This document shows positions 47,949 through 56,199 of a stretch of 64,000 nucleotides of DNA, piece after piece. The translations under genes and the position numbers were made by a program. The stretch is from Sphingomonas sp. Leaf242. GTDB taxonomy: Bacteria > Pseudomonadota > Alphaproteobacteria > Sphingomonadales > Sphingomonadaceae. The notes under the pieces are model-generated. The model had not been told where the DNA came from and searched no databases. It saw nothing but the letters and a program-made list of their open reading frames with translations. Every line of letters begins with the position of its first letter. The first letter of the stretch is position 1. The DNA lies in NCBI RefSeq assembly GCF_001422045.1, contig NZ_LMLW01000008.1, positions 376,501 to 440,500 of the forward strand, given 5' to 3'.

Positions 47949-48899
47949 GTGAGTCACCCCCTCCCCTCGCGCGAGGCGATCGTCGCTACCGCGCATGAGT
48001 CGATCTCGCGCGGGTCGAAGAGTTTTGCCGCCGCCAGCCTGTTGTTCGACAAGCCGACGCGCGAGCGGGCGTGGCTGTTGTATGCGTGGTGCCGGCGGTG
48101 CGACGATATCGCCGATGGGCAGGATCATGGGCACGGGATGACCGTAGTGGAGGACGCCCCGGCCAGGCTCGTGGCGCTGTCGGCGATGACCGAGCAGGCT
48201 CTCGCGGGCGACTATGTCGGCGAGCCGGCGTTCGATGCGTTGCGGATCTTCGCCGCTGAGACGCGGCTGCCGAAGCGGTTCGCGCGTGATCTGGTCGAGG
48301 GGTTCGCGCTCGATGCGCGCGAGTGGCGGCCGCGGTCGGAGAACGACCTCTACAAATATTGCTACCATGTCGCGGGCGTCGTCGGGTGCATGATGGCGAT
48401 CGCGATGGGCGTCGATCCCGACGACGAGGATACGCTCGATCGCGCGTGCGACCTGGGGATGGCGTTCCAGCTCGCCAATATCGCGCGCGACGTCGAGGAG
48501 GATGACCGGGTCGGGCGGTGCTATCTGCCCGAGGACTGGCTGGTCGAGATGGACTTTCCGCCCGGGCAGCACATGAAGCCGCCGTTTCGCTCGCGGTTAG
48601 CTGTGTTGACGCGGCGGATGGCGGATCGGGCGGCAGCATTCGAGGCGAGTGCGCGGGAGGGGACGCCGGCGCTGTCGTTCCGCTCGGCTTGGGCGGTGTT
48701 GTCGGCGGCTGGCATTTATGGGGCGATCGGGCGGACTGTGGCGGCTCGGGGGGAGCATGCCTGGGATCACCGGGTGACGACGTCGGGGATGCAGAAGCTG
48801 GGGTTTATCGTGACGGCGGCGCGGGAGGCGGCTCGGCGGGAGAAACTGTATCCGCGGACTGTGCGGGACGCCCGGTTGTGGACTCGGCCTAAGGTTTAG
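47949..48899 (+). CDS. crtB: phytoene synthase
   Basis: This 316-residue prenyltransferase condenses two GGPP into phytoene, the first carotenoid step. The Asp-rich motifs CDDIAD (in AWCRRCDDIADG) and NIARDVEEDD are the metal-diphosphate sites; GRCYLPEDWL is also diagnostic. The start is a GTG at 47949, or an earlier GTG at 47934 that would add five residues. The gene is separated from crtI by a LOG gene and two repeats. Confidence 0.95.
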   Translation: MSHPLPSREAIVATAHESISRGSKSFAAASLLFDKPTRERAWLLYAWCRRCDDIADGQDHGHGMTVVEDAPARLVALSAMTEQALAGDYVGEPAFDALRIFAAETRLPKRFARDLVEGFALDAREWRPRSENDLYKYCYHVAGVVGCMMAIAMGVDPDDEDTLDRACDLGMAFQLANIARDVEEDDRVGRCYLPEDWLVEMDFPPGQHMKPPFRSRLAVLTRRMADRAAAFEASAREGTPALSFRSAWAVLSAAGIYGAIGRTVAARGEHAWDHRVTTSGMQKLGFIVTAAREAARREKLYPRTVRDARLWTRPKV

Positions 48900-48920
48900 C
48901 GCGCACCTGCCCAAGCCACC

Positions 48921-49016
48921 ACGTCATCCCGGACCTGTTCCGCGATCCACCGTTCCGCGCAGTCTAAAGCAGGGAACTCGGGGATGGGTGGATGCCGGAA
49001 CAAGCCCGGCATGACG
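48921..49016. repeat. Family E palindromic repeat, copy 3
   Basis: ACGTCATCCCGGACCTGTTC and GAACAAGCCCGGCATGACG form the ends, with CCACCGTTCCGC at the left inner arm. It fills the gap between the convergent crtB and small hypothetical genes. Confidence 0.88.
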
Positions 49017-49026
49017 AAAATTCGGT

Positions 49027-49257
49027 TCAGCCCTGCGGCTTGGCCTTGCCGGTTTTCGCCAAGAGCTGGCCTTGCGCACGGCAATTCGCGCCGATCATCG
49101 GATACGGAACGTCGGTGTTCTGCGCCAGCTGTCCGGGGAGCGCCGCGCGGCACTGCGCCATCGTCTCGTAGCGCGCCGGGATCACGCGCGCCTCGGTGCA
49201 ATTCACGTTGCCATCGCCGCAACCCATGATCGCCATGACGTAGAACAGCGGTTCCAT
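49027..49257 (-). CDS. small hypothetical protein (76 aa)
   Basis: It begins MEPLFYVMAIMGCGDGNVNC and contains four cysteines (CGDGNVNC, AQCRAALPG, GANCRAQ). The first residues are hydrophobic and could form a short signal or membrane anchor, and the paired cysteines suggest a secreted, disulphide-containing protein. GGAGAG precedes the ATG at 49257. No family is recognised with certainty. Confidence 0.7.
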   Translation of the reverse strand: MEPLFYVMAIMGCGDGNVNCTEARVIPARYETMAQCRAALPGQLAQNTDVPYPMIGANCRAQGQLLAKTGKAKPQG

Positions 49258-49379
49258 TTCACTCTCCGGTTGCGTGCGTGCCGTTGCGGCAGGACGTACC
49301 GATAAAAGCGACGAAGCGGCAGGATTGTTCCCCCAACTGCTTTCGCCGGGGCTTGACTGCACCTACATCGCATCGATCC

Positions 49380-51209
49380 ATGCCCCCTGACAGCTACACC
49401 TCCACCCGCGCGGACCAGCCCTTGCTGCCGACGCTCTGCCGCTTCCTGCCGTTCCTGTGGCCGGCGGGACAGCCCAAGCTGAAGGTACGGATCGTCGTCG
49501 CGATGCTGCTGGTGATCGCGTCGAAGCTGATCCAGGTGTTCGGCGCGGCGTTCACGCTGAAATACGCGGTCGACGCGATGGCGGGGAACGATCGCGGGGC
49601 GCTAACGCTCGTCGTGCTGCTGGTGGTCGGGTACGCGGCGTCGCGATTCGGGACGACGCTGTTCGACAATCTGCGCAACGCGGTGTTCGAGCGCGTCGGG
49701 CAGGACGCGTCGCGGCGGCTGGCGGCGCAGGTGTTTCGCCACCTGCATGCGCTGAGCCTCGATTTTCACCTGTCCAGGCGGACGGGTGCGGTCACCAAGG
49801 TGGTCGAGCGCGGTACCAAGAGCATCGACACGATGCTGTACTTCCTGCTGTTCAACATCGCGCCGACGGTGTTCGAACTGGTGCTGGTGCTCGGGCTGTT
49901 CTGGACCAAGTTCGGCTGGCCGCTGGTCGTCGCGACGGTGGTGATGGTGGTCGGCTATATCCTCTTCACGCGGATGGTGACCGACTGGCGCAACGCCCTG
50001 CGCGCGCGGATGAACGACCTGGATACCGGGGCGGTCGCGCATGCGGTGGATTCGCTGCTGAACTTCGAGACGGTAAAGTATTTCGGCGCGGAGGAGCGCG
50101 AGGCGCGCCGCTACGACAGCGCGATCACGGCCTATTCCGAGGCGGCGGTGAAGAGCGAGAATTCGCTCGCGTGGCTGAATCTCGGCCAGGCGCTGATCAC
50201 CAACGTGATGCTGGCGGGCGGCATGGGGTTCGTCGTGTGGCGGTGGAGCCGCGGCGAGGCGTCGGCGGGCGACGTTGTATTCGTGTCGACGCTGCTGGCG
50301 CAGCTGTTCCGGCCGCTCGACCTGTTGGGGATGGTGTATCGCACGATCCGGCAGGGTGCGCTCGACATGGCGGCGATGTTCGACCTGATCGATACGCCGG
50401 CGACCGTGGTCGATGCGCCGGGTGCGCCTGCGCTAGCGGTGAGCGCGGGGCATGTGCGGTTCGAGGGCGTGTCGTTCGGCTACGACGCCGGGCGGCCGAT
50501 CCTGCGCGACCTGGAGCTGGACGTGCCTGCCGGATCGACACTGGCCGTGGTTGGGCCGTCGGGTGCGGGCAAGTCGACGCTCGCGCGGTTGCTGTACCGG
50601 TTTTACGACCTGACGGGCGGGCGGATTACCGTCGATGGGCAGGATATCGCGCAGGTGCGGCAGGCGTCTTTGCGCGCCGCGATCGGGATCGTGCCGCAGG
50701 ATACGGTGCTGTTCAACGACACGATCGGGTACAATATCGCCTATGGCCGTGAGGGTGCCGAGATGCCCGAGGTCGAGGTTGCCGCGAAGGGTGCGGCGAT
50801 CGCGGGGTTCATCGAGCGGCAGCCGCTTGGGTATGAGACGCGGGTGGGCGAGCGTGGGTTGAAGCTGTCGGGCGGTGAGAAACAGCGCGTGGCGATCGCG
50901 CGGACGCTGCTCAAGAACCCGCCGATCCTGATTCTGGACGAAGCGACTTCAGCGCTGGATAGCCGGACCGAGGCTGAGATTCTGGATACGCTGGAGGCGA
51001 TCGAGCGCGGGCGCACGACGATCGTGATCGCGCATCGGCTGTCCACGGTGGTGCATGCGGACCAGATCGTCGTGCTGGAGGCGGGGCGGATCGTCGAGAA
51101 GGGCACGCATGCGGACCTGCTACGGCAGGGCGGCGTGTATGCGGAGATGTGGAACCGGCAGGCGCAGGAGCGGGCTGGGGATGATGATGGGGCGTTGGCG
51201 GCGGAGTAG
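49380..51209 (+). CDS. ATM1-type ABC transporter (permease-ATPase fusion)
   Basis: The protein is 609 residues. An N-terminal exporter domain with six membrane helices (about residues 20-325; HALSLDFHLSRRTGAVTKVVERG is typical of the ATM1/HMT1 group) is fused to an ATPase domain with Walker A GPSGAGKST, signature LSGGEKQR, Walker B ILILDEATSALD and the H-loop IAHRLSTV. Relatives export glutathione-bound metals or Fe-S precursors. The ATG at 49380 was chosen; the frame is open 34 codons upstream. Confidence 0.93.
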   Translation: MPPDSYTSTRADQPLLPTLCRFLPFLWPAGQPKLKVRIVVAMLLVIASKLIQVFGAAFTLKYAVDAMAGNDRGALTLVVLLVVGYAASRFGTTLFDNLRNAVFERVGQDASRRLAAQVFRHLHALSLDFHLSRRTGAVTKVVERGTKSIDTMLYFLLFNIAPTVFELVLVLGLFWTKFGWPLVVATVVMVVGYILFTRMVTDWRNALRARMNDLDTGAVAHAVDSLLNFETVKYFGAEEREARRYDSAITAYSEAAVKSENSLAWLNLGQALITNVMLAGGMGFVVWRWSRGEASAGDVVFVSTLLAQLFRPLDLLGMVYRTIRQGALDMAAMFDLIDTPATVVDAPGAPALAVSAGHVRFEGVSFGYDAGRPILRDLELDVPAGSTLAVVGPSGAGKSTLARLLYRFYDLTGGRITVDGQDIAQVRQASLRAAIGIVPQDTVLFNDTIGYNIAYGREGAEMPEVEVAAKGAAIAGFIERQPLGYETRVGERGLKLSGGEKQRVAIARTLLKNPPILILDEATSALDSRTEAEILDTLEAIERGRTTIVIAHRLSTVVHADQIVVLEAGRIVEKGTHADLLRQGGVYAEMWNRQAQERAGDDDGALAAE

Positions 51210-51259
51210 AGTGCGTTTGATGCGCTTGGATCACCCGCGGACGGCCGCCACAAAAGCTC

Positions 51260-51355
51260 CGTCACCCCGGACCTGTTCCGGGGTCCACCGTTCCGCGCAC
51301 TGTCACGCTTCGAGTTTTGGGACGGGTGGATGCCGGAACGAGCCCGGCATGACGG
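51260..51355. repeat. Family E palindromic repeat, copy 4
   Basis: CGTCACCCCGGACCTGTTCC and GGAACGAGCCCGGCATGACG are its ends. It is the first of three different families packed into 51210-51634, between the convergent ABC transporter and HsdR-N-like genes. No gene is seen in that gap. Confidence 0.9.
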
Positions 51356-51370
51356 AAGAGTAGGCTCACC

Positions 51371-51465
51371 CCCGCCCCCCCCCCCCGGCGGAGGCCGGGG
51401 CCCAATTGGGGAACGTTGCTGACATTGCCACCTTTCCAATTGGGCCCCGGCCTCCGCCGGGGTGG
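51371..51465. repeat. Family A palindromic repeat, copy 4
   Basis: It is preceded by a run of C residues. The arms CCCGGCGGAGGCCGGGGCCC-AATTGGGGAA and TTCCAATTGGGCC-CCGGCCTCCGCCGGGGTGG have the shortest centre of the family (about 25 bp). Confidence 0.9.
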
Positions 51466-51535
51466 TGGTTTGGATGCCGGGGGGAGCATTAAAGGCGAGC
51501 AGCGTATCGCACGCTGCCCCTTCCTGTTCCCTCGC

Positions 51536-51605
51536 GAACGCGGGGGGCCAGGAATCACGGGCGGTGGCACTGCTTGGTCCTGGGCCCCCGCTTTCGCGGG
51601 GGAAC
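51536..51605. repeat. Family G palindromic repeat, copy 2
   Basis: GTTCCCTCGCGAACGCGGGG and CCCCGCTTTCGCGGGGGAAC are the ends, with GGCCAGGA / TCCTGGGCC inside. It ends about 30 bp from the HsdR-N-like stop codon. Confidence 0.85.
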
Positions 51606-51634
51606 GGAAGGAGAGCGGGGACTAGGGGCGCTCG

Positions 51635-52708
51635 CTACGCCGGAATGGACGGATCCAGTTCGCGCAACCGGGCCTCGATCGCGCTCGAATATTGGTAGAT
51701 ATGCGTCAAATCCGACAGCAGATGCCGCGTCTCGTCCTTGCCGGCGAACATCCCGAGATACTTGGTCGTGATGCCGTTAAAGTGCATCCGAGCGACCGTC
51801 TTCCGGTTGTTGTCGTCGAGCAGGATCGCGCAATACGACTTCGCATCGCGGACGATCACGCGTTTCGGGTCGACCAGCCGTGAGGCGATCGCCTGGATGA
51901 TGTGGAAGCCGGAGATCTCCTCCTGCGTGGTGACGATGCCGTCGCCGTCGGAGGGGTCGTCGGACGCACCCGGCGGCAGGTCCTCGACCGGGCTCGACGC
52001 CTTCAGCGCCGATGACAGCCGCTCGTTGACGAAATCGCGGATCAGCGCGGCGATCGCCGGCGCGAGCAGCTTGGCGAAGCCGTCCTTGATTGCGGGCGTC
52101 AGGCGCCCGCCGTGGACGCGCTGCGCCATCATCCGGACGAACTCGTCGGAGGGCTCGGCGAACTCCTTTTCGAGTTCGAGGCGGATCAGCGACTGCGTCT
52201 TGAGGTTGCCGGCCTCCTGGACGATCTTGTCGATGTCGAACGCGGCCTTGGTGAATTTCTCGAGCGTGCGGATGTCGCCGGGCTTGATCGCGTCCATCGT
52301 GAAGGTGAAGAACGGCTTGTCGTCCATCTTGTTCGGGCGCTCGATGTCCGAATAGAACTGGTAGACGACGCCGTTGGTGAGCACCGCGAGGCGCGCGTCG
52401 GTGACGCTGAAATAGCGGAACAGCTGGCCGGCATGATTGACGTTGAGCTGGACCGAGGAGGGCTTGCACTCGATCAGGATCGACACTTTCCCGCCCGCGC
52501 AGATCGCATAGTCGACCTTTTCGCCCTTCTTGGTGCCGACGTCCGCGGTGAATTCGGGGACGACTTCGGACGGGTTGAAGACGTCGTAGCCGAGCGACTG
52601 GAGGAACGGCATCACCAACGCGGTCTTCGCCGCTTCTTCGGTCAGCAACACTTCGCGGTGTTCGATCGTGCGCTTCTGCAGCTCGGCCAGCCTGATGCTC
52701 AGTTCCAT
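51635..52708 (-). CDS. solitary type I restriction HsdR N-terminal-like nuclease
   Basis: The protein is 357 residues. The N-terminal region resembles the nuclease domain of HsdR proteins: EEAAKTALVMPFLQSLGYDV, TADVGTKKGEKVDYAI and SILIECKPSS supply the PD-(D/E)XK pattern (Asp ... Glu-x-Lys). A C-terminal part of about 100 residues (GFHIIQAIASRLVDPKR) is of a type seen in these stand-alone proteins. No HsdM, HsdS or helicase domain is present, so it is not a complete restriction system. It is divergent from recQ. The role could be defence or DNA repair. Confidence 0.85.
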   Translation of the reverse strand: MELSIRLAELQKRTIEHREVLLTEEAAKTALVMPFLQSLGYDVFNPSEVVPEFTADVGTKKGEKVDYAICAGGKVSILIECKPSSVQLNVNHAGQLFRYFSVTDARLAVLTNGVVYQFYSDIERPNKMDDKPFFTFTMDAIKPGDIRTLEKFTKAAFDIDKIVQEAGNLKTQSLIRLELEKEFAEPSDEFVRMMAQRVHGGRLTPAIKDGFAKLLAPAIAALIRDFVNERLSSALKASSPVEDLPPGASDDPSDGDGIVTTQEEISGFHIIQAIASRLVDPKRVIVRDAKSYCAILLDDNNRKTVARMHFNGITTKYLGMFAGKDETRHLLSDLTHIYQYSSAIEARLRELDPSIPA

Positions 52709-52876
52709 GCGCGTCCCCACGGATTGAATGGGGAGGATGCGCGGGGAAGTTCTGGTGGTCCATCACGGTACCGAAACAATCCGTTCGGATTTCGATCTAG
52801 TCGCGAACGCGGGGCGATCGGACCGATCGCGGATCATGCATTGCGGCGACGGTGAACGAACCCTAGGTCCGGGACG

Positions 52877-54646
52877 ATGGCACTCGACCCCCTTCCCGAT
52901 CTCCAGCGCATCTTTGGTTTTCCCGATTTCCGCGGCGTGCAGCGCGATGTGGTCGACCGGGTGCTGGCGGGGCAGCGGACTCTGGCGGTGATGCCGACCG
53001 GGGCGGGGAAGTCGCTGTGTTACCAGTTGCCGGCGACGATGCTGGAGGGGACGTGCGTGGTCGTGTCGCCGCTGATCGCGTTGATGCATGACCAGTTGCG
53101 GGCGGCGACTGCTGTCGGGATCAAGGCGGCGACGCTGACGTCGGTCGATACCAATCGCGAGGAGACGATCGCGCGGTTTCGGGCTGGCGATCTCGATTTG
53201 CTGTACGTGGCGCCGGAGCGGGCTTCGAACGAGAGTTTCCGCAATCTCCTGTCGCAGGCCAAGCTCAGCCTCTTTGCGATCGACGAGGCGCATTGCGTTA
53301 GTGAGTGGGGGCATGATTTCCGGCCAGATTACCGGTTGCTGCGGCCTTTGCTCGACAGTTTTCCGGACGTGCCACGGCTGGCGCTGACCGCGACCGCCGA
53401 CGCACATACCCGCGCCGATATTCTCGAGCAGCTGGGGATTTCGCAAGAAGGCCTGATCGTGTCGGGGTTCGACCGGCCGAACATCCGCTATGCGATTTCG
53501 GGGCGCGACAACGTCAATCGACAGATCGCCGACATCCTCGAGAAAATCCCGGGGCCGGGCATTGTGTACGCGCAGACGCGCGCGGCGACCGAGAAGCTGG
53601 CGGAGGCGCTGGGGCGGAGCGGGCGGCCGACGCGGGCGTATCACGCGGGGCTCGATCCGCAGGTGCGGGCGAAGAACCAGGCGGATTTCGTCGCGAGCGA
53701 GGACATGGTGATCTGCGCCACGGTCGCGTTCGGGATGGGGATCGACAAGCCCGACGTACGGTTCGTGGCGCATGCCGGGCTGCCGAAATCGATCGAGGCC
53801 TATTATCAGGAAACCGGGCGCGCGGGGCGTGATGGCGACCCGGCGATCGCACACCTGTTCTGGGGTGCGGAAGATTTCGCGCGGGCGCGGCAGCGGATCG
53901 GCGAAGTGGAGCCCGAGCGGCAGGCGGGCGAGCGGCAGCGGCTGACCGCGATGGGCGGGCTGGTCGAGACGGCCGGGTGCCGGCGGCGGATCCTGCTCAA
54001 GCATTTCGGCGAGGAGCGGCTGGAGGATTGCGGGAATTGCGACAATTGCCTCGGTAACGTCGATGCGGTGGATGCGACCGAGACCGCGCGAAAATTCCTG
54101 TCGGCGGTGTTTCGGACCGGGCAGATGTTCGGCGTCGGGTATATCGAGGGCATCCTTACGGGGGTGTCGTCTGAGCGCAGCCTGATGAACGGGCACGAGG
54201 CGCTGTCGGTGTACGGGATCGTCGATGGCGACGAGGTCGCGTTGCTGAAGCCTGTGTCGCGGGCGCTGATGCTGAAGGATGCGCTGCGCACCAATCCGCA
54301 TGGCGGGCTCGAGTTCGGGCCGGCGGCGAAGGCGATCCTCAAGGGCGAGGCGGCGGTGTCGATCGTCGTGCCACCGAAGCGCGAGCGGCGGCGTAAAGGG
54401 GCGGTTGGCGCTACGCCAAACCCCGTGGACGATCCGCTGTTCGAGGCGTTGCGCGTGCGGCGGCGCGATCTGGCGAAGGAAGCGGGCGTTCCGCCGTATG
54501 TGATCTTCCACGATTCGGTGCTGCGTGACATTGCGCGGCAGCGGCCGGCGTCACGGGCCGAGCTCAGCCTGTTATCAGGCATTGGCGCGCGGAAGCTCGA
54601 CGCCTATGGGGATGCCTTCCTCCAGGTGATCCGCGAGTCCGCATGA
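52877..54646 (+). CDS. recQ: ATP-dependent DNA helicase RecQ
   Basis: This 589-residue 3'-5' helicase acts in recombination repair. Walker A is MPTGAGKSLCYQLP, the DEAH box is IDEAHCVSEWGHDFRPDY with the RecQ aromatic loop, and motif VI is QETGRAGRDG. The zinc-binding region has CRRRILLKHFGE and CGNCDNC, and an HRDC domain (LFEALRVRRRDLAKEAGVPP) ends the protein. It is followed, with a 4-base overlap, by two small genes. Confidence 0.97.
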   Translation: MALDPLPDLQRIFGFPDFRGVQRDVVDRVLAGQRTLAVMPTGAGKSLCYQLPATMLEGTCVVVSPLIALMHDQLRAATAVGIKAATLTSVDTNREETIARFRAGDLDLLYVAPERASNESFRNLLSQAKLSLFAIDEAHCVSEWGHDFRPDYRLLRPLLDSFPDVPRLALTATADAHTRADILEQLGISQEGLIVSGFDRPNIRYAISGRDNVNRQIADILEKIPGPGIVYAQTRAATEKLAEALGRSGRPTRAYHAGLDPQVRAKNQADFVASEDMVICATVAFGMGIDKPDVRFVAHAGLPKSIEAYYQETGRAGRDGDPAIAHLFWGAEDFARARQRIGEVEPERQAGERQRLTAMGGLVETAGCRRRILLKHFGEERLEDCGNCDNCLGNVDAVDATETARKFLSAVFRTGQMFGVGYIEGILTGVSSERSLMNGHEALSVYGIVDGDEVALLKPVSRALMLKDALRTNPHGGLEFGPAAKAILKGEAAVSIVVPPKRERRRKGAVGATPNPVDDPLFEALRVRRRDLAKEAGVPPYVIFHDSVLRDIARQRPASRAELSLLSGIGARKLDAYGDAFLQVIRESA

Positions 54647-55071
54647 TACGGCACATCAACGAAAGTATTTCGGTCGCGCCGCAGATCGCGGTCGAGCAGG
54701 TCGCGGAGATCGCCGCGGCGGGCTTCAAGACGATCGTCAACAATCGTCCGGACGACGAGGATGCGGGGCAGCCTTCGGGTGATGCTATCCGTGCGGCGGC
54801 GGAAGCGGCTGGGCTGAAGTATGTTTCGATCCCGGTGACGCATGCGGGGTTCTCGCATCCGCAGATCGACGCGATGACGCAGGCGCTGACGGCTTCGGAC
54901 GGGCCGGTGCTGGCCTATTGCCGGTCGGGGACGCGGAGCTGCAACCTGTGGGCGTTGGCGGCGGCGAAGGCGGGGCGGAATCCGAACCTGCTGCTCGCGC
55001 AGGCCGAAGACGCCGGGTACGACCTGCGCGGAATCCGCCCGATGCTGGACGCGCTCGCAGGGCCGCGATGA
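54643..55071 (+). CDS. TIGR01244-family phosphatase/sulfur-transferase-like protein
   Basis: This 142-residue protein of the beta-lactamase-hydrolase-like (BLH, DUF442) family has a dual-specificity-phosphatase-like fold. The CX5R active site is CRSGTRS, and the N-terminal TIVNNRPDDEDAGQPS motif is diagnostic. Related domains work in sulfide metabolism; the substrate here is unknown. Its ATG overlaps the recQ stop and its stop overlaps the next gene (ATGA both times). Confidence 0.92.
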   Translation: MIRHINESISVAPQIAVEQVAEIAAAGFKTIVNNRPDDEDAGQPSGDAIRAAAEAAGLKYVSIPVTHAGFSHPQIDAMTQALTASDGPVLAYCRSGTRSCNLWALAAAKAGRNPNLLLAQAEDAGYDLRGIRPMLDALAGPR

Positions 55072-55499
55072 GCCCGGTTGCGATCGGGCCCTATCTGGTC
55101 GGGCCCTATGCGATCGGCGGCGTGGGCGTGGCGGTGCTGGTGATCGTTGGTCTCGTCGTTGCCTGGGCGATCGTTCGGGCGCGGCGGGTGGTCAAGATCG
55201 AGACGCCGGAAGAGGCGGCGGACGCGGCACAGGCGCAGTTGCACGGGTTCGCGGTGGCAGGCGCCGTCGTCGGCGCGGATGGCCAGGGTGCGCTGGCGGT
55301 GGCGGACGACGGGCGCGTCGCGGCGGTGAAACGGGTCGGCAAGCGGCTCGCGGTGCGCGAGGTCGCGTGGCGGACGGTGCGCGCGACGCACGAGGGGATT
55401 TTGGTCGAGACCGGCGACAAGATGCTCGGCGCGGTGATGCTGTCGCGGGTCGATGTGCTCGATATCCGGCGGTTGGCGCCGAAGGGCGTGCGGGTTTAG
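55068..55499 (+). CDS. membrane-anchored hypothetical protein (143 aa)
   Basis: After about 15 residues comes one membrane helix (VGVAVLVIVGLVVAWAIV), then a soluble domain of about 100 residues with alternating strands (FAVAGAVVGADGQGALAVAD; RVAAVKRVGKRLAVREVAWR) like a small beta-barrel or PH-like fold. The family is not recognised. It is the third gene of the recQ operon, coupled by ATGA to the phosphatase-like gene. Confidence 0.75.
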   Translation: MSPVAIGPYLVGPYAIGGVGVAVLVIVGLVVAWAIVRARRVVKIETPEEAADAAQAQLHGFAVAGAVVGADGQGALAVADDGRVAAVKRVGKRLAVREVAWRTVRATHEGILVETGDKMLGAVMLSRVDVLDIRRLAPKGVRV

Positions 55500-55560
55500 G
55501 CGGGATTTTGCCGGGGTCGCCGCTTATGCGCTCCCCCGTCTCTCGCCCCGCTCCCCCTCC

Positions 55561-55696
55561 CCGTTCGTCCTGAGAAGCTGCTGAGCTTGTCGAAGCGGCG
55601 TGTCGAAGGAGGGGGTGGCACACGGAACCCATGCTTCGATACGCGCCCTCGATACGCTCCTGACGGAGCTACTCGGTCGCTACTCAGCACGAACGG
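55561..55696. repeat. Family H palindromic repeat, copy 2
   Basis: CCGTTCGTCC and GCACGAACGG ends, with CTCCTGACGGAGCTACTCGG near the right end, shared with the copy at 20391. It starts the 700-bp repeat cluster between the recQ operon and the convergent amtB gene. Confidence 0.88.
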
Positions 55697-55732
55697 TTGG
55701 GGTGTTTGCGCTGGTCGTATCGGGGCTCCGCA

Positions 55733-55837
55733 CCACCCCGGCGAAGGCCGGGGCCCAATTAGGGGACGGCGATAGCGAAGGACTTTCCCTCGTTACATCG
55801 ACCTTGCCAATTGGGCCCCGGCCTTCGCCGGGGGGGT
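55733..55837. repeat. Family A palindromic repeat, copy 5
   Basis: CCACCCCGGCGAAGGCCGGG and CCCGGCCTTCGCCGGGGGGG arms with CCCAATTAGGG and CCAATTGGG inside. One inner base pair is lost (A for G). Confidence 0.9.
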
Positions 55838-55891
55838 ACCAGCGCTTAGGACATGAGGGGCGACCGATGCGGGGAGACCGCGATCTTCTGC

Positions 55892-55996
55892 TCCCCTTCC
55901 GCTTGCGGGAGGGGTCGGGGGAGGGGTTAGCCTCATGGACCGGACGCCAGTACGTACGTCGGCCCCTCCCCTAACCCCTCCCGCAAGCGGGAGGGG
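55892..55996. repeat. Family C palindromic repeat, copy 2
   Basis: TCCCCTTCCGCTTGCGGGAG and CTCCCGCAAGCGGGAGGGGG arms; the centre has CCGGACGCCAGTACGTAC, nearly identical to the copy at 17559. This conservation of the middle, unlike in other families, is unusual. Confidence 0.9.
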
Positions 55997-56018
55997 GATT
56001 TAACCGCCGTTGCTTTGC

Positions 56019-56050
56019 TTGGTCCTGGGCTCCCGCCTTCGCGGGAGAAC
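56019..56050. repeat. Half copy of family G
   Basis: GGTCCTGGGCTCCCGCCTTC-GCGGGAGAAC is the right half of a family G element without its left arm. The remaining sequence up to the terminator (56051-56110) shows a short palindrome, CGATCGAAGT/ACTTCGATCG, and no gene. Confidence 0.7.
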
Positions 56051-56110
56051 ATAGTGGTGTCCTTACCCCCCCCCCTCACACTCGATCGAAGTACCACTTC
56101 GATCGACACC

Positions 56111-56143
56111 AAAAAATGGCCCGGTGTGTTGCCACACCGAGCC
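56111..56143 (-). terminator. Rho-independent terminator of glnK-amtB
   Basis: On the minus strand GGCTCGGTGTG-GCAA-CACACCGGGCC forms an 11-bp stem with a single G-T pair and is followed by ATTTTTT. It lies 57 bases past the amtB stop codon. Confidence 0.93.
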
Positions 56144-56199
56144 AAGGTTGTCCGCAGGAGGAACGTCGTGGGTGCGGGCTGGGGTGGCCCGCTACCGAA

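Noticed and set aside
51361-51386. Run of C residues as a phase-variable tract
   Set aside because: It lies outside genes, at the edge of a family A element, and controls no visible start.
52763-54511. 582-codon antisense frame opposite recQ
   Set aside because: The recQ frame carries complete helicase motifs; the antisense is an Arg/Pro/His-rich artefact.
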